Source of the DNA: Humitalea sp050632385
GTDB taxonomy: Bacteria > Pseudomonadota > Alphaproteobacteria > Acetobacterales > Acetobacteraceae
DNA: 64,000 nt
Assembly: GCF_050632385.1 (NCBI RefSeq)
Contig: NZ_CP192599.1
Span: 1,550,001 to 1,614,000 of the forward strand
Reading direction: 5' to 3'
Shown: piece by piece, positions 50,202-60,894 of the stretch
How the letters are laid out: each line of letters opens with the position of its first letter
Position numbering within the stretch: position 1 is the first letter of the stretch
Program-made: the position numbers and the translations under genes
The notes under the pieces: model-generated
What the model was told of the DNA's origin: nothing
The model's database searches: none
Seen by the model: only the letters and a program-made list of their open reading frames with translations

Positions 50202-50821
50202 CAGTCACGCAACACGCGCGCCAGGTTCAGCAGGATGGTCGCCGTCGCCCCCCAGACATGGTGACGGTCATGCGGCCAGACCCAGAACTGGCGGTCGCGC
50301 CCACGGAAATTCGCCTGGCCGCGTTCCGGCAACCGGGGGTCCAGCAGATGGTGCAGCGGGTATTCGAAGGGTTCCTCGACCTCGGCCGGGGCAGGGGTCA
50401 GGTCGATCGGCGGTTCCAACAGCGCCAGGACCGGGGTGATGCGATAGCCGGTGCCGGTCAGGTGCTGCGGCAGGCGGCCGATCAGGGTCGGCAGGCGCGG
50501 GTCCAGCCCGACCTCCTCGGCGGCCTCGCGCAGGGCGGTGGCTTCGGGGGTCTCGCCCGGATCCATTCGCCCACCCGGGAAGGCGACCTGGCCCGCGTGG
50601 CTGTTCAAGGTGGTGGCGCGCAGGGTCAGCAGGACGGTGGGGTCCGGGCGCAGCACCATTGCGACCAGCACGGCCGCGTTCTTCGGCGCCAGCCCATTGG
50701 CGAGCAGATCCATCGCGTCGTCGGAGGAGGTTTCCCCCGCCAGCGCCATCCGCGCCGGGTCACCCAGGCGGCGGATGAGTTCGGCGCGGGTCAGGCGGGC
50801 GGCGGCGTCGATGTATGGCAT
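50201..50821 (-). CDS. NUDIX hydrolase, CoA pyrophosphatase type
   Basis: A 206-residue NUDIX protein with the full box GGRMDPGETPEATALREAAEEVG (about 82-104) and the preceding CoA-type motif LRATTLNSHAGQVAFPGG. It hydrolyses CoA or its derivatives to 3',5'-ADP and phosphopantetheine esters. First gene of the operon with DUF6111 and CCA transferase. Confidence 0.92.
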   Translation of the reverse strand: MPYIDAAARLTRAELIRRLGDPARMALAGETSSDDAMDLLANGLAPKNAAVLVAMVLRPDPTVLLTLRATTLNSHAGQVAFPGGRMDPGETPEATALREAAEEVGLDPRLPTLIGRLPQHLTGTGYRITPVLALLEPPIDLTPAPAEVEEPFEYPLHHLLDPRLPERGQANFRGRDRQFWVWPHDRHHVWGATATILLNLARVLRD

Positions 50822-50868
50822 GCGTGATGACAGGTGCGCCCGGCCGCCGGCCGCCGCAAGGGCAGCGG

Positions 50869-51564
50869 CTACGCGGCGGCGATCGCCAGTTCGCTATCCT
50901 CGGGCAGGTCGTCGATGGGGAAGAAGATCCCCTCGCTCCAGACGCCCAGCACGTCGCGACCGTCGATTCGCTCTGCCTGCGCCAGCGCCACCAGTTCGTA
51001 GAAGACGGCGCGGGTGATCCGCGCCTCCAGCCCCGGCCGCACGGTGACATAGGGGGATGGTTGGCGGGTGGTGGGGCACAGGTGCACGGTGATCGGATGG
51101 GTCGCGTTCGCGGTGATCATTTCATCGAGGTTGGTGCGGAACGTCAGGCATTGCCGCGGCACGGTCGGTTCGTCACCGCAACAACAATCGCGCCAGAACA
51201 ATTCGACGGCCAGGAAAGGCGCGTCCTCGACCTCGATCCGGCCGCGTTCGGCCGGGGTTTCGAGCCAGAAGGACCCATCCGGTTCCCGTCGCAGGACACT
51301 GGCGAAGAGACAGACCAGTTCCTTCCGTCCGATCGGCGATCCGCGATAGAACCACGTTCCGTCACGCGCGATACGCATCGAAAAATCGCCACAGATGGGC
51401 GCACGCTGGCGCACCGGGGGGCGATCTGCCGCCGCCGTGGGCAACGGGGGCGCCGTGGCTGCTACCGTTGCGTGTGGCGGCGTGTTTTCGGCGTGACCCG
51501 GCATCCCCAAACCAAGCATGTTGGCATCCTTGGGGGGCATGGCGCCCGAGGCTGTTGCCCCCAT
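50869..51564 (-). CDS. DUF1285 domain protein
   Basis: A protein of about 230 residues. The first 50 are low-complexity Ala/Pro rich; the DUF1285 domain (about 55-230) begins CGDFSMRIARDGTWFYRGSPIGRKELVCLFASVL and continues with GSFWLETPAERGRIEVEDAPFLAVEL, with a cluster of cysteines in RDCCCGDE. Start uncertain: ATG at 51564 or 51540. Function not known; it usually lies beside the CoA pyrophosphatase gene and divergent from moxR, as it does here. Confidence 0.85.
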   Translation of the reverse strand: MGATASGAMPPKDANMLGLGMPGHAENTPPHATVAATAPPLPTAAADRPPVRQRAPICGDFSMRIARDGTWFYRGSPIGRKELVCLFASVLRREPDGSFWLETPAERGRIEVEDAPFLAVELFWRDCCCGDEPTVPRQCLTFRTNLDEMITANATHPITVHLCPTTRQPSPYVTVRPGLEARITRAVFYELVALAQAERIDGRDVLGVWSEGIFFPIDDLPEDSELAIAAA

Positions 51565-51662
51565 GTGATCTGTGCCCCATCTGATCAGGGTGCGGATGGA
51601 ACCAGCCGGCACGCCGGCGCCCGAACCCTTCGTTCGGAGCCTATATAGGGAGCCGTAAGGCG

Positions 51663-52688
<1,026 letters not shown>

Positions 52689-52690
52689 GC

Positions 52691-53548
52691 ATGAACATGG
52701 TCGCCCGCCTCCCCAACGCCGAGGCTCTGGGCGCCCGCCTACCGCCCCTGATCGTCGCGGCCGAACGGGTCGCGGCGACGGTGCGGGCGGGGGTGCATGG
52801 GCGGCGGCGGCCGGGGCATGGCGATGCCTTCTGGCAGTTCCGGCCTTTCGCCCAAGGCGACGCCGCGGCACGGGTGGATTGGCGCCAGTCGGCGCGCGGC
52901 GACCGGCTGTATGTGCGTGAGACGGAATCCGAAGCCGCCCAGACGGTCGCCTTGTGGTGCGCCGATGATGCCGGCATGGCCTGGCGCGGCGCGCCGGCGC
53001 GGCCGACCAAGCGCGAACGCGCCGAATTGCTGCTGCTGGCCCTGGCCGCCCTGCTGATCCGTGGCGGCGAACGGGTGCGGATGCTGGGCGCCGGTCGCAC
53101 CTTGGCAGGGCGCGGCGCGCTGGAACGGCTGGCGCAGGACCTCGACCACGCCAGCGGTGCGCCCGAGGACCCGGGCCTGCCGCGCCACGCCCGCGTCGTC
53201 TTGTTCGGCGATTTCTGGGCGCCGCTGGAAGACTGGCAGGCGCGGCTTTCGGCCTTGTCCACGCGCGGGTTGCGCGGCACGCTGGTGCAGGTGCTGGACC
53301 CCGCCGAGGAAACCTTGCCCTACGCCGGCCGCGTTCGCTTCGAAGGCCTGTCCGGCGAAGCCCCTGAACTCATGCCCCGCGTCGAAGGCGTGCGCGCGGC
53401 CTATACCAGCCGGGTCGCGGCGCATCGCGATGGGCTGGCGACCGTGGCACGAAGCAATGGCTGCAACCTGATGACGCATCACACCGACCAACCGCCCGAG
53501 GCCGCCCTGCTGGCCCTGTGGCTTTCCCTGTCGGGTGAGGCTGGCTGA
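52691..53548 (+). CDS. DUF58 domain protein
   Basis: A 285-residue protein with the DUF58 signature GRRRPGHGDAFWQFRPFAQGDAAARVDWRQSARGDRLYVRETE (about 38-80), a degenerate von Willebrand A-like fold. It follows moxR by two bases and overlaps the next gene by 14 bases. DUF58 proteins are the usual partner of MoxR ATPases. Confidence 0.92.
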   Translation: MNMVARLPNAEALGARLPPLIVAAERVAATVRAGVHGRRRPGHGDAFWQFRPFAQGDAAARVDWRQSARGDRLYVRETESEAAQTVALWCADDAGMAWRGAPARPTKRERAELLLLALAALLIRGGERVRMLGAGRTLAGRGALERLAQDLDHASGAPEDPGLPRHARVVLFGDFWAPLEDWQARLSALSTRGLRGTLVQVLDPAEETLPYAGRVRFEGLSGEAPELMPRVEGVRAAYTSRVAAHRDGLATVARSNGCNLMTHHTDQPPEAALLALWLSLSGEAG

Positions 53549-56369
53549 CGTGCTGACCCTTGGCCCCGTCGCCTTCGCCGCCCCTTGGGTTCTGGGCGCG
53601 CTGCTGACCTTGCCGGTGCTCTACTGGCTGCTGCGGGTCACGCCGCCGGCGCCGAAGCGCCAGGATTTCCCGGTGCTGCGCCTGTTGCGCGGGCTGGTCG
53701 CGGCGGAAACCACCCCGGCCCGCACGCCTTGGTGGCTGCTGCTGCTGCGCGTGATCGTGGCGGCGCTGGTGATCATCGCGCTGGCGCGCCCGGTCTGGGG
53801 CCCAGGGGCGGCGCCGGGCGGCGACGGGCCGTTGCTGGTCGTGGTGGATGACGGTTGGGCAGCGGCGCCGGAATGGCCGGAACGCATGGCGGTCGCCCAG
53901 GCCGCGATCGACGCGGCCGCCCGCAGCGGCCGCCGCGTCGCGATCCTGACGACCGCCCCGACCGAAGCCGCCGAGGCACCGCGCCCCGGCGCGCTGCTGC
54001 CGGCCGAAGAAGCCCGGTCGCGCCTTGCCGCCCTGCGCCCCAAGCCCTGGGCACCCGACCCGGCCGCCGCCGCGGCATCCCTGCCGGCCTGGCGCGCCGC
54101 CAATGCCCTGGGCGATGGCGCCGTCACCGTGCTGTGGGTGACCGATGCGCTGCGCCACGGCCTGCCGGTGCCGGTGGCCGCGCCCGAACCGACCGCGCCG
54201 CTGCCGCCCAATGCCCAGCCCGCCGGCCGCGCCACGCCCGCGCCCGCGCCGCCACCCGCTGCGGCCCCCACGGGGCCGGATGGTTTCACGACCCTCGCCA
54301 CCGCGCTTTCGGCCGCGGGCCCGCTGACCCTCGCGCGCTCCGAGGAGCGTCCCACCCGCCTGTTGCTGCCGCCCCGCGCCGAACCAGAACGCCTGATCGT
54401 ACGCCTGGCCCAGACCCCGGCCGCCAGCGCCGGCGAGGCCGTGATTCTGGCCCGCACCGCCGAAGGCCGCACCCTGGCCCGCGCCGCCATGCCGCTGCCG
54501 GCCGGTTCGATGGGTGGCGAGGCCGCCCTCGACCTGCCGCTGGAATTGCGTAACCGCGTGGTGCGGCTGGACCTGGAGGGCACCGTCGGCGCTGGTGGCG
54601 TCATGCTGCTGGACGAACGCTTTCGCCGCCGGCCGGTCGGGCTGATCGCGGGCGACGAACAGGGCGCCGATGCGGCGCTGCTAGGCGATGTCTTCTGGCT
54701 CGACCGCGCCTTACAGCCCTATGCGGAACTGAGGCGCGGCAGTGTCGAAAGCCTGCTGTCCCGGCCCCTCGCGCTGCTGATCCTGGCCGACAGGCCGCTG
54801 GCCGAGGGCCGGGAACAGCAAACCGTCGCAACCTGGGTCGAACGCGGCGGCACCTTGCTGCGCTTTGCCGGGCCACGACTGGCCGAAACCCCCGACCCGC
54901 TGCTGCCCGTGCCGCTGCGTGCCGGTGAACGCGCGCTGGGCTCCGCGCTGTCCTGGGAACAGCCGCAGCGCCTGGCGCCCTTCCCGGAAGGCAGTCCCTT
55001 CGCCGGCCTGCCGGTGCCGGGTGAAGTGCTGGTCGATCGCCAGGTCCTGGCCGAACCGGTCGCGCGCCTGGCGGAACGCACCTGGGCGCGGCTGGCCGAT
55101 GGCACGCCGCTGGTCACCGCCGAAACCCGCGGGCGCGGTCGCATCGTGCTGGTGCACGTGACCGCCAATGCCGCCTGGTCGAACCTGCCTCTGTCGGGGC
55201 TCTATGTGGACATGCTGCGCCGGGTGATCGGGCTATCGGCGGGCGTCGCGGGGGCAGAGGGCAATGCCGCCCTGCCGCCGCTGGAAACTCTGGACGGGTT
55301 CGGCCGGCTCGGGCTGCCGCCGCCATCGGCCGGGCCTGTCCCATCGAACCTGATCGCCACCGCCGTGTCCGGTCCTCGCTCGCCGCCCGGCTGGTATGGC
55401 GCGGCCGGGGAGGGTGCGGAACGCCGCGCGCTGAACCTTTCTGCGGGCATCGCGCCGCCGGTCATGGCCACGCTGCCGTCCGGCGTGCCGGTGCGCGCCG
55501 TCGGCGGCGTGCCGGCCGAGGCCGATCTCGGCCCCTGGCTGCTGGCCGCCGCCCTGCTGTTGCTGGCACTGGACCTGATCGTGTCGATGGGCTTGCGCGG
55601 CTACCTCGTCTTTGGCCGCGTGGCGGCGATGTTGCTGCTGCTGGCGACGCCGGCGATGGCGCAGGAGGGGGCGAATGCGCTCGCCACCCGGCTGGCCTAT
55701 GTCGTGACCGGCGATGCGCAGGTCGATGAGGTGTCGCGCCAGGGGCTCGTCGGCCTATCGGATTTCGTGAACCGCCGCACCGCCGCGGCCCTGGCCGAAC
55801 CGGTTGGCGTGACGCCGGGGCAGGATGACCTCGCATTTTTCCCCCTGATCTACTGGCCGGTGCTGCCGGAGGCAGCGGCGCTGGATGCCGGCGCGGCGGC
55901 GGCGATCAACGCCTATTTCCGGCTGGGCGGGATTGTCTTGTTCGACACGCGCGACGAAGGATCAGGCGAAGGCATGGCGCCCGGGGCGCGGGCGGCGGTG
56001 CGGCGCATCACGCGGGACCTCGCGGTGCCGCCGCTGGCCCCGGTCGCCGACGATCATGTGCTGCGTCGTGCCTTCTACCTGCTGCCTGAGATGCCCGGGC
56101 GCTACACGGGTGGGCAGGTCTGGGCGGCGCGGGAACAGGATCGCGCCAATGACAGCGTCAGCCCGGTGATTCTGGGCGGGCATGACTGGGCGGCCGCCTG
56201 GGCGATGGATGCCCGTGGGCAGAATCCCTACGCGACCATTCCAGGCGGGGCGCGACAGCGGACGCTTGCTTACAGGTTTGGCACCAACCTCGTGATGTAC
56301 GCGCTGACGGGCAACTACAAGGGCGACCAGGTGCACGTGCCGGCGATCCTCGAAAGGCTGGGCAACTGA
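53535..56369 (+). CDS. BatA/DUF4159 membrane protein
   Basis: A 944-residue protein. An N-terminal BatA-type domain has two helices (about 10-30 and 63-83), then a large periplasm-facing region (about 90-660) with a Pro/Ala-rich linker near 215-245, another pair of helices (about 660-710, ending in the signal-like TPAMAQEG), and a C-terminal DUF4159 domain (about 715-944: FFPLIYWPVLPEA, INAYFRLGGIVLFDTRDE). GTG start at 53535, overlapping the DUF58 gene. Probably an inner-membrane subunit of a MoxR-dependent envelope complex. Confidence 0.88.
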   Translation: MRLADVLTLGPVAFAAPWVLGALLTLPVLYWLLRVTPPAPKRQDFPVLRLLRGLVAAETTPARTPWWLLLLRVIVAALVIIALARPVWGPGAAPGGDGPLLVVVDDGWAAAPEWPERMAVAQAAIDAAARSGRRVAILTTAPTEAAEAPRPGALLPAEEARSRLAALRPKPWAPDPAAAAASLPAWRAANALGDGAVTVLWVTDALRHGLPVPVAAPEPTAPLPPNAQPAGRATPAPAPPPAAAPTGPDGFTTLATALSAAGPLTLARSEERPTRLLLPPRAEPERLIVRLAQTPAASAGEAVILARTAEGRTLARAAMPLPAGSMGGEAALDLPLELRNRVVRLDLEGTVGAGGVMLLDERFRRRPVGLIAGDEQGADAALLGDVFWLDRALQPYAELRRGSVESLLSRPLALLILADRPLAEGREQQTVATWVERGGTLLRFAGPRLAETPDPLLPVPLRAGERALGSALSWEQPQRLAPFPEGSPFAGLPVPGEVLVDRQVLAEPVARLAERTWARLADGTPLVTAETRGRGRIVLVHVTANAAWSNLPLSGLYVDMLRRVIGLSAGVAGAEGNAALPPLETLDGFGRLGLPPPSAGPVPSNLIATAVSGPRSPPGWYGAAGEGAERRALNLSAGIAPPVMATLPSGVPVRAVGGVPAEADLGPWLLAAALLLLALDLIVSMGLRGYLVFGRVAAMLLLLATPAMAQEGANALATRLAYVVTGDAQVDEVSRQGLVGLSDFVNRRTAAALAEPVGVTPGQDDLAFFPLIYWPVLPEAAALDAGAAAAINAYFRLGGIVLFDTRDEGSGEGMAPGARAAVRRITRDLAVPPLAPVADDHVLRRAFYLLPEMPGRYTGGQVWAAREQDRANDSVSPVILGGHDWAAAWAMDARGQNPYATIPGGARQRTLAYRFGTNLVMYALTGNYKGDQVHVPAILERLGN

Positions 56370-58453
56370 TGAACCAGACTGTCTCCGGCATCGACTTCGC
56401 GCCGGCCTTGCCGTGGTGGCTGCTGGCCGCGTTGGCCGCCGTGGCGGTGATCGCGACGGGCTTCGCCGTCTGGCGCGGCGCGCGTGGCGCGTGGTGGCGG
56501 GCGGCGGCCTTTGCCGCCGTGCTGCTCGCGCTGGGCAACCCGCGCCTGCGTGAGGAAACCCGCGAAACCCGGCCCGACATCGCCGTCGTGCTGGTGGATG
56601 AAAGCGACAGCACCCGCGTTGCGGGGCGGGAAGCACGGATCGCCGCCGCCCGCACCGCAGTCACCCAGCGCATGTCGCGCTTGCCGGACCTGGAAACCCG
56701 CATCGTCGCGGTGCCGGAAGCCGGCACCCAGGGCACGCTTCTGTGGGGCGCGCTGGAACGCGCGCTGGCCGAAATCCCGCGCGCGCGGCTGGCCGGCATC
56801 CTGGCCCTGACCGATGGCCAGGCGCATGACGCGCCGACCGATCCGGCCCCCGGCGCGCCCTTTCATCTGCTGCTGGCCGGGCGGCCGGGCGAAATCGATC
56901 GCCGCATCCGCATCATCGAGGCGCCGGGCTTCGGCATCGTCGGCCGTAGCGTCGAGGTTCGGCTGGTCGTCGAGGATCTGGGCGTCGCACGCGCCGATGG
57001 CGCCGCCCGCCTGACCATCCGTCGCGACGGCCAGGCGCCCCGCGTCGAAAGCGTGCCGGTCGGTCGCGAACACCGCGTGACCGTGCCGATCGAACGCGGC
57101 GGCCCGACTGTGCTGGAACTCTCGGCCGAGGTGCGGGAGGGCGAGGTCTCAGACGTCAACAATCGTGCCGTCGTCACGATCAATGGCGTGCGCGACCGGT
57201 TGCGGGTGTTGCTGGTGTCGGGCGAACCGCATGCCGGCGAACGCACCTGGCGGCGGTTGTTGAAGGCCGATCCCAACGTCGACCTCGTGCATTTCACCAT
57301 CCTGCGGCCGCCGGAAAAAGACGACCTGACGCCGCTGAACGAATTGGCACTGATCGCCTTTCCGGTGCGCGAATTGTTCCAGGTGAAGCTGCGCGATTTC
57401 GACCTCGTGGTCTTCGATCGCTTCGCCAATCGTGGGCTGCTGCCGCCGGCCTATCTGCGGAACATCGCCGATTACGTGCGCCAGGGGGGCGCGCTGCTGA
57501 TGTCGGTCGGGCCGGAATACTCGGGGCCGACCAGCCTGTTCCCGACGCCTCTCGGCCAGGTGCTGCCGGCGCGTCCGGTGGGTGGCGGACAGGCGGTGGC
57601 GGAAGGCGCCTTCCGCGCCCAGGTGACCGAAGCCGGTGCCCGCCACCCCGTGACCGAGGGCCTGCCCCAGGCCAACCAGGATGCCGCGCCGCCAAGCTGG
57701 GGCCAGTGGTATCGCTGGCTGCGCGCCGAACCCCGCGCCGGCACCACGGTGATGTCCGCCCCTGGTGCCGCGCCGCTGCTGGTGCTGGACCGGGTGGGTG
57801 AGGGCCGGGTGGCGTTGCTGCTGTCCGACCAGATCTGGCTGTGGTCCCGCGGCCATGACGGCGGCGGGCCCCAGGCCGAATTGCTGCGCCGCGCCGCGCA
57901 TTGGCTGATGCGTGAGCCGGAACTCGAAGAAGAAGACCTGTCCGCCCGGATCGAGGGCGGCACCCTGTCGGTCGTGCGCCGCAGCGTCGAACCCGGCCCG
58001 CCGCCCGAAATCACCGTGACCGCGCCCGATGGCAGCATCACCCGCCACGTGCTGCGCCCCGGGACGGGCGGGCGCGCGACGCAGGACATGGCGGCGGGGC
58101 TGCCTGGTGTCTGGCAGGTTTCCGACGGGCGCCGCACCGCCTTCGCCGCCGCCGCCGCCGCCAACCCGCCCGAGATCGCCGACCTGCGCGCCGATGAGGC
58201 ACGACTGCGGCCGGCGGTGACGGCCGGCGGTGGGGCCGTGCGCTGGATGGGGGCATGGGTGGAACCGCTGATCCCGGATATCCGCCGCGTGGCGCTCGGG
58301 CGCGATGCGGCGGGGCCGGGATGGATCGGGCTTCGGCGGAACCAGGACCATACGGTGACCGGGGTCTCCGCGACGCCCTTGCTGCCGCCCTGGGCGGCGC
58401 TGCCGCTGGTGCTTGGGCTGTTGCTGGTTGGTTGGCGGCGCGAAGGGCGGTAG
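56369..58453 (+). CDS. membrane protein with glutamine-amidotransferase-like fold
   Basis: A 694-residue protein. It has two helices at the N-terminus (about 13-35 and 43-58), a degenerate von Willebrand A-like stretch (DIAVVLVDESDSTR, about 68-81), an Ig-like region, and a GATase1-like region (about 275-480; LRVLLVSGEPHAGERTWRRLL and DYVRQGGALLMSVGPEYSG). A final helix near 675-690 precedes GWRREGR. No catalytic Cys triad is evident, so it is structural rather than enzymatic. ATG overlaps the previous stop. Last gene of the MoxR operon. Confidence 0.85.
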   Translation: MNQTVSGIDFAPALPWWLLAALAAVAVIATGFAVWRGARGAWWRAAAFAAVLLALGNPRLREETRETRPDIAVVLVDESDSTRVAGREARIAAARTAVTQRMSRLPDLETRIVAVPEAGTQGTLLWGALERALAEIPRARLAGILALTDGQAHDAPTDPAPGAPFHLLLAGRPGEIDRRIRIIEAPGFGIVGRSVEVRLVVEDLGVARADGAARLTIRRDGQAPRVESVPVGREHRVTVPIERGGPTVLELSAEVREGEVSDVNNRAVVTINGVRDRLRVLLVSGEPHAGERTWRRLLKADPNVDLVHFTILRPPEKDDLTPLNELALIAFPVRELFQVKLRDFDLVVFDRFANRGLLPPAYLRNIADYVRQGGALLMSVGPEYSGPTSLFPTPLGQVLPARPVGGGQAVAEGAFRAQVTEAGARHPVTEGLPQANQDAAPPSWGQWYRWLRAEPRAGTTVMSAPGAAPLLVLDRVGEGRVALLLSDQIWLWSRGHDGGGPQAELLRRAAHWLMREPELEEEDLSARIEGGTLSVVRRSVEPGPPPEITVTAPDGSITRHVLRPGTGGRATQDMAAGLPGVWQVSDGRRTAFAAAAAANPPEIADLRADEARLRPAVTAGGGAVRWMGAWVEPLIPDIRRVALGRDAAGPGWIGLRRNQDHTVTGVSATPLLPPWAALPLVLGLLLVGWRREGR

Positions 58454-58500
58454 CGGGCGGATCATTGCGCAGCCGGCGGCGCGGGGCCAAATACGTCGCC

Positions 58501-58869
58501 ATGAAAGCTTTACGCGCGGTTGTCTTCGCCCTGCCCATCCTTGCCGCTTGCGCGACCGGGCCGAGCCTGGCGCAGCGCCTGTCGGTCTATATCGGCCAGC
58601 CCGAACCGGATCTGGTGGCGGCGCTCGGCGTGCCGCTGCGGATCTACGATGAAGACGGGCGGCGCTTCCTGGAATTCGACCAGCAGCGCCTGCTCGCCGT
58701 GCCGGCGCCTTATGCTTTTGGTGCTGGCGCCGGGTTTGGCTACTACGGCTGGCGCGGGGGCGGGGGGTATGTCGGCTCCACCGTTGTCACCGCCAGTTGC
58801 GGCATCACGTTTGCGATACGTGATGGCCGTGCCGAATCCTTCACCCTGCGTGGTGACGGGTGCTGGTAG
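58501..58869 (+). CDS. small glycine-rich lipoprotein
   Basis: A 122-residue exported protein: signal MKALRAVVFALPILAAC with a lipobox-like LAAC (Cys17), then a domain with YIGQPEPDLVAALGVPLRIYDEDGRRFLEFDQ and a Gly/Tyr-rich stretch near 75-90. Two Cys near the end (SCGITFAIRDGRAESFTLRG and the terminal DGCW) may form a disulfide. The last 45 coding bases are repeated directly downstream. It resembles SmpA/OmlA-like small outer-membrane-associated proteins only in general layout. Confidence 0.75.
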   Translation: MKALRAVVFALPILAACATGPSLAQRLSVYIGQPEPDLVAALGVPLRIYDEDGRRFLEFDQQRLLAVPAPYAFGAGAGFGYYGWRGGGGYVGSTVVTASCGITFAIRDGRAESFTLRGDGCW

Positions 58870-58937
58870 CGGCGTCAGCCACCGCACGATGGCCGTGCCG
58901 AATCCTTCACCCTGCGTGGTGATGGCTGCTGGTAGCG
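58822..58937 (+). repeat. 50-bp direct repeat duplicating the 3' end of the lipoprotein gene
   Basis: 58822-58871 (from GATGGCCGTGCC to GGTAGCG) is repeated at 58888-58937 with two or three differences. The period is 66 bases, so the second copy is in the same frame and would again encode DGRAESFTLRGDGCW and a TAG stop. It lies outside the functional gene and is a remnant of a local duplication. Confidence 0.85.
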
Positions 58938-58945
58938 CGACGGGC

Positions 58946-59470
58946 TTAGCCGCGTGAATCCCGTGCCGCCTGGGCGTTGCGCCCAGCCTGGGACGTGCTG
59001 CCGATACGCCCGCCGGTGATGATGCCGCGGCGCATGCCGCTGCGTTTGGGCGTCATCCCCGCGTGGCCCGTCGCGCCAGGCGCTGGGTGATGCACCGGGG
59101 TCTGCTGCTGGCGCGCCAGTGCCGCGCGCATCGATTCCACCGCCCGTTCGCGCCGTGCCTGCGCCGAAAGGGCCGCCAGGCGCGTGTTCACGCGCTTCAA
59201 GCCGCGCGAAAAAACCTGCTTCTTCGCGGCCAGGCCGCGTTCGCTGGCGGTTTCCGTGGCGGTGCCGCGCGTGTCGGCCTTACCGCGCTGGATGCGGCGG
59301 CGGCCCTGCACGATGTCCCGCGCCCGTCCTCGCCGTGCCCGCAGCCATTGCGCCAGCCCCACCAGATCCTCGTGCGAGGCGGCGTCCAGCTCGGGGAAAT
59401 GGCTGCGCATCACCATCGCGATTTCGTCTTCCGCCAGCAGGCGGCGTTCGGAGGCAAATTCGACACCCAT
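58946..59470 (-). CDS. hypothetical basic protein
   Basis: A 174-residue protein of unknown family. The N-terminal third (MGVEFASERRLLAEDEIAMVMRSHFPELD) is acidic and helical; the rest is strongly Arg/Lys/Ala rich (ARRGRARDIVQGRRRIQRG, LKRVNTRLAALSAQARRERAVE) with a Gly/Thr/Arg tail, as in DNA- or RNA-binding proteins. GGAAGG lies nine bases before the ATG at 59470; another ATG at 59479 is closer to it. Frame extension further upstream is not protein-like. Confidence 0.65.
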   Translation of the reverse strand: MGVEFASERRLLAEDEIAMVMRSHFPELDAASHEDLVGLAQWLRARRGRARDIVQGRRRIQRGKADTRGTATETASERGLAAKKQVFSRGLKRVNTRLAALSAQARRERAVESMRAALARQQQTPVHHPAPGATGHAGMTPKRSGMRRGIITGGRIGSTSQAGRNAQAARDSRG

Positions 59471-59582
59471 GGACGACATCCTTCCCAATTTTTTCTTCGG
59501 AGCATTGAAGCACCTATAGACCGCACCCGCGCAAGCCGATCGGCGCTGGCGAGGCGCTGGCGGACGTCCTAGGATGCCAGGC

Positions 59583-60257
59583 ATGAACAAGCGTGTCCTG
59601 CCATTCCTCGCCATCCTCGTGCTGCCGGCATTGGCCGACCCGGCCTGGTCCCAGGGGACCGGCATGCGTGCCCCGACGCGCGACCCCAGCGTGCCGGTCG
59701 GGCCGCAGCGGCAAAGCGCGCCGGTCGCGCTGCCTGGGCTGGCATCGCGGCCCGCCATCCAGCCGATCCCGGCCGAGCCGGGGCAGAACCTGGCGCCGAA
59801 TGCGATGCTGTTCGATGCGATCAATCGTGGCGACATCGCCGCCGCCCGCGATGCGGTGGGGCGTGGCGCCGACCTGGGGTCGCGCAACCCCTTGGGGCTG
59901 ACGCCGATCGATGCCGCCGTCGACCAGGGGCGCAACGACATCGCGTTCTTCCTGCTGTCGGCGCGCGGGACGGTGGGGCCGCAGATGCGGGCACCGACAG
60001 GGGCCAACCTGGCCACACCGTCGCTGGGGGCCGACATGGCCGCCCCGCCGCCGGGCCGTGGGCGGTCCGCCGCCGCCGCGATGACGGTCCCGCCGCGCAA
60101 CGCGCCGCGCGGCAGCGTGGTGCAGCCCGTTCTTCAGCCGCGCCTCTGGGCCAATGACGGCGGGGCGCCGCAGCCGGATGCGGGGTTCTTGGGCTTCGAT
60201 GCCGGGCGCCCGGCGGGGGCGGTCGCGCCGGATGCGCCCCGCCGCGGGCGCGGTTAA
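59583..60257 (+). CDS. exported ankyrin-repeat-like protein
   Basis: A 224-residue protein with a signal peptide (MNKRVLPFLAILVLPALADPAWS) followed by a Pro-rich segment, one and a half ankyrin-like units (about 75-125; NAMLFDAINRGDIAAARDAVGRGADLGSRNPLGLTPIDAAVDQG) and a long Pro/Ala/Gly-rich tail. Probably periplasmic; ankyrin units indicate protein binding. Divergent from the basic protein gene. Confidence 0.78.
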   Translation: MNKRVLPFLAILVLPALADPAWSQGTGMRAPTRDPSVPVGPQRQSAPVALPGLASRPAIQPIPAEPGQNLAPNAMLFDAINRGDIAAARDAVGRGADLGSRNPLGLTPIDAAVDQGRNDIAFFLLSARGTVGPQMRAPTGANLATPSLGADMAAPPPGRGRSAAAAMTVPPRNAPRGSVVQPVLQPRLWANDGGAPQPDAGFLGFDAGRPAGAVAPDAPRRGRG

Positions 60258-60267
60258 GGCTGCCCTC

Positions 60268-60894
60268 CTACTCCCGCCGCAGCACCCCATCCACCAGCCG
60301 GTCCGCCCAGGGGCGGCTGGTGAAGGACGCACGCAGGGCGGCCTCGTCGTAATCCTCGCGCAGCCAGTCCAGGAACGGCTTCGGCCAGGCCGCGGCATAG
60401 GCGCGGAAAAACGCGTCCAGGATGCCGGTGCGGCTGGCCGCGACATGGCCCCAGCGGAGCGACATCTGCGCCAGCGCTTCCTCGGGCGGGCGGCCGTTCA
60501 GCAGCAGCCACAGTCCCGCGCCCAGGCCGGTGCGATCCGCGCCTGACTTGCAGTGGATCAGGATCGGTTCCTCGACCCGCGCATAGATGTCGGCAAGCCG
60601 CAGGATGCGGTCCTTATGCGGCGCCCCGCGCGATTCGAAGGGGGCGTCGACATGGGCCAACCCCAGGTCCGCCGCCGCCTGGCGCGACAGCGCGTCGGCG
60701 CCGCAATCTGGCCGCTGGCCACGCAGGTTGATCACCGTCTTCAGCCCATGCCGGCGCGCCGCCGCCGCGATCTGGAAGGGCAGGGGGTGGTTCGAGCGAT
60801 ACAGCCGCCCCGGCGCCACGACGCCCCAGTTGCGCCAGGGGATCCGCAGCGCCGCATGATCCACGAACAGGGCATTGGGCCAGGAGGTCTTCAC
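60268..60894 (-). CDS. protein tyrosine/dual-specificity phosphatase-like
   Basis: A phosphatase of about 208 residues with the CX5R site HCKSGADRTG. The upstream RLYRSNHPLPFQIAAAARRHGLKTVINLRG is the usual fold start of bacterial DSP-like phosphatases. The start is uncertain: GTG at 60894 (VKTSWPNALFVDHAALR) fits the domain, while the frame is open to 61005. Tyrosine phosphatases of this kind may act on proteins or phosphoinositide-like compounds. It is divergent from the CocE gene. Confidence 0.85.
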   Translation of the reverse strand: MKTSWPNALFVDHAALRIPWRNWGVVAPGRLYRSNHPLPFQIAAAARRHGLKTVINLRGQRPDCGADALSRQAAADLGLAHVDAPFESRGAPHKDRILRLADIYARVEEPILIHCKSGADRTGLGAGLWLLLNGRPPEEALAQMSLRWGHVAASRTGILDAFFRAYAAAWPKPFLDWLREDYDEAALRASFTSRPWADRLVDGVLRRE

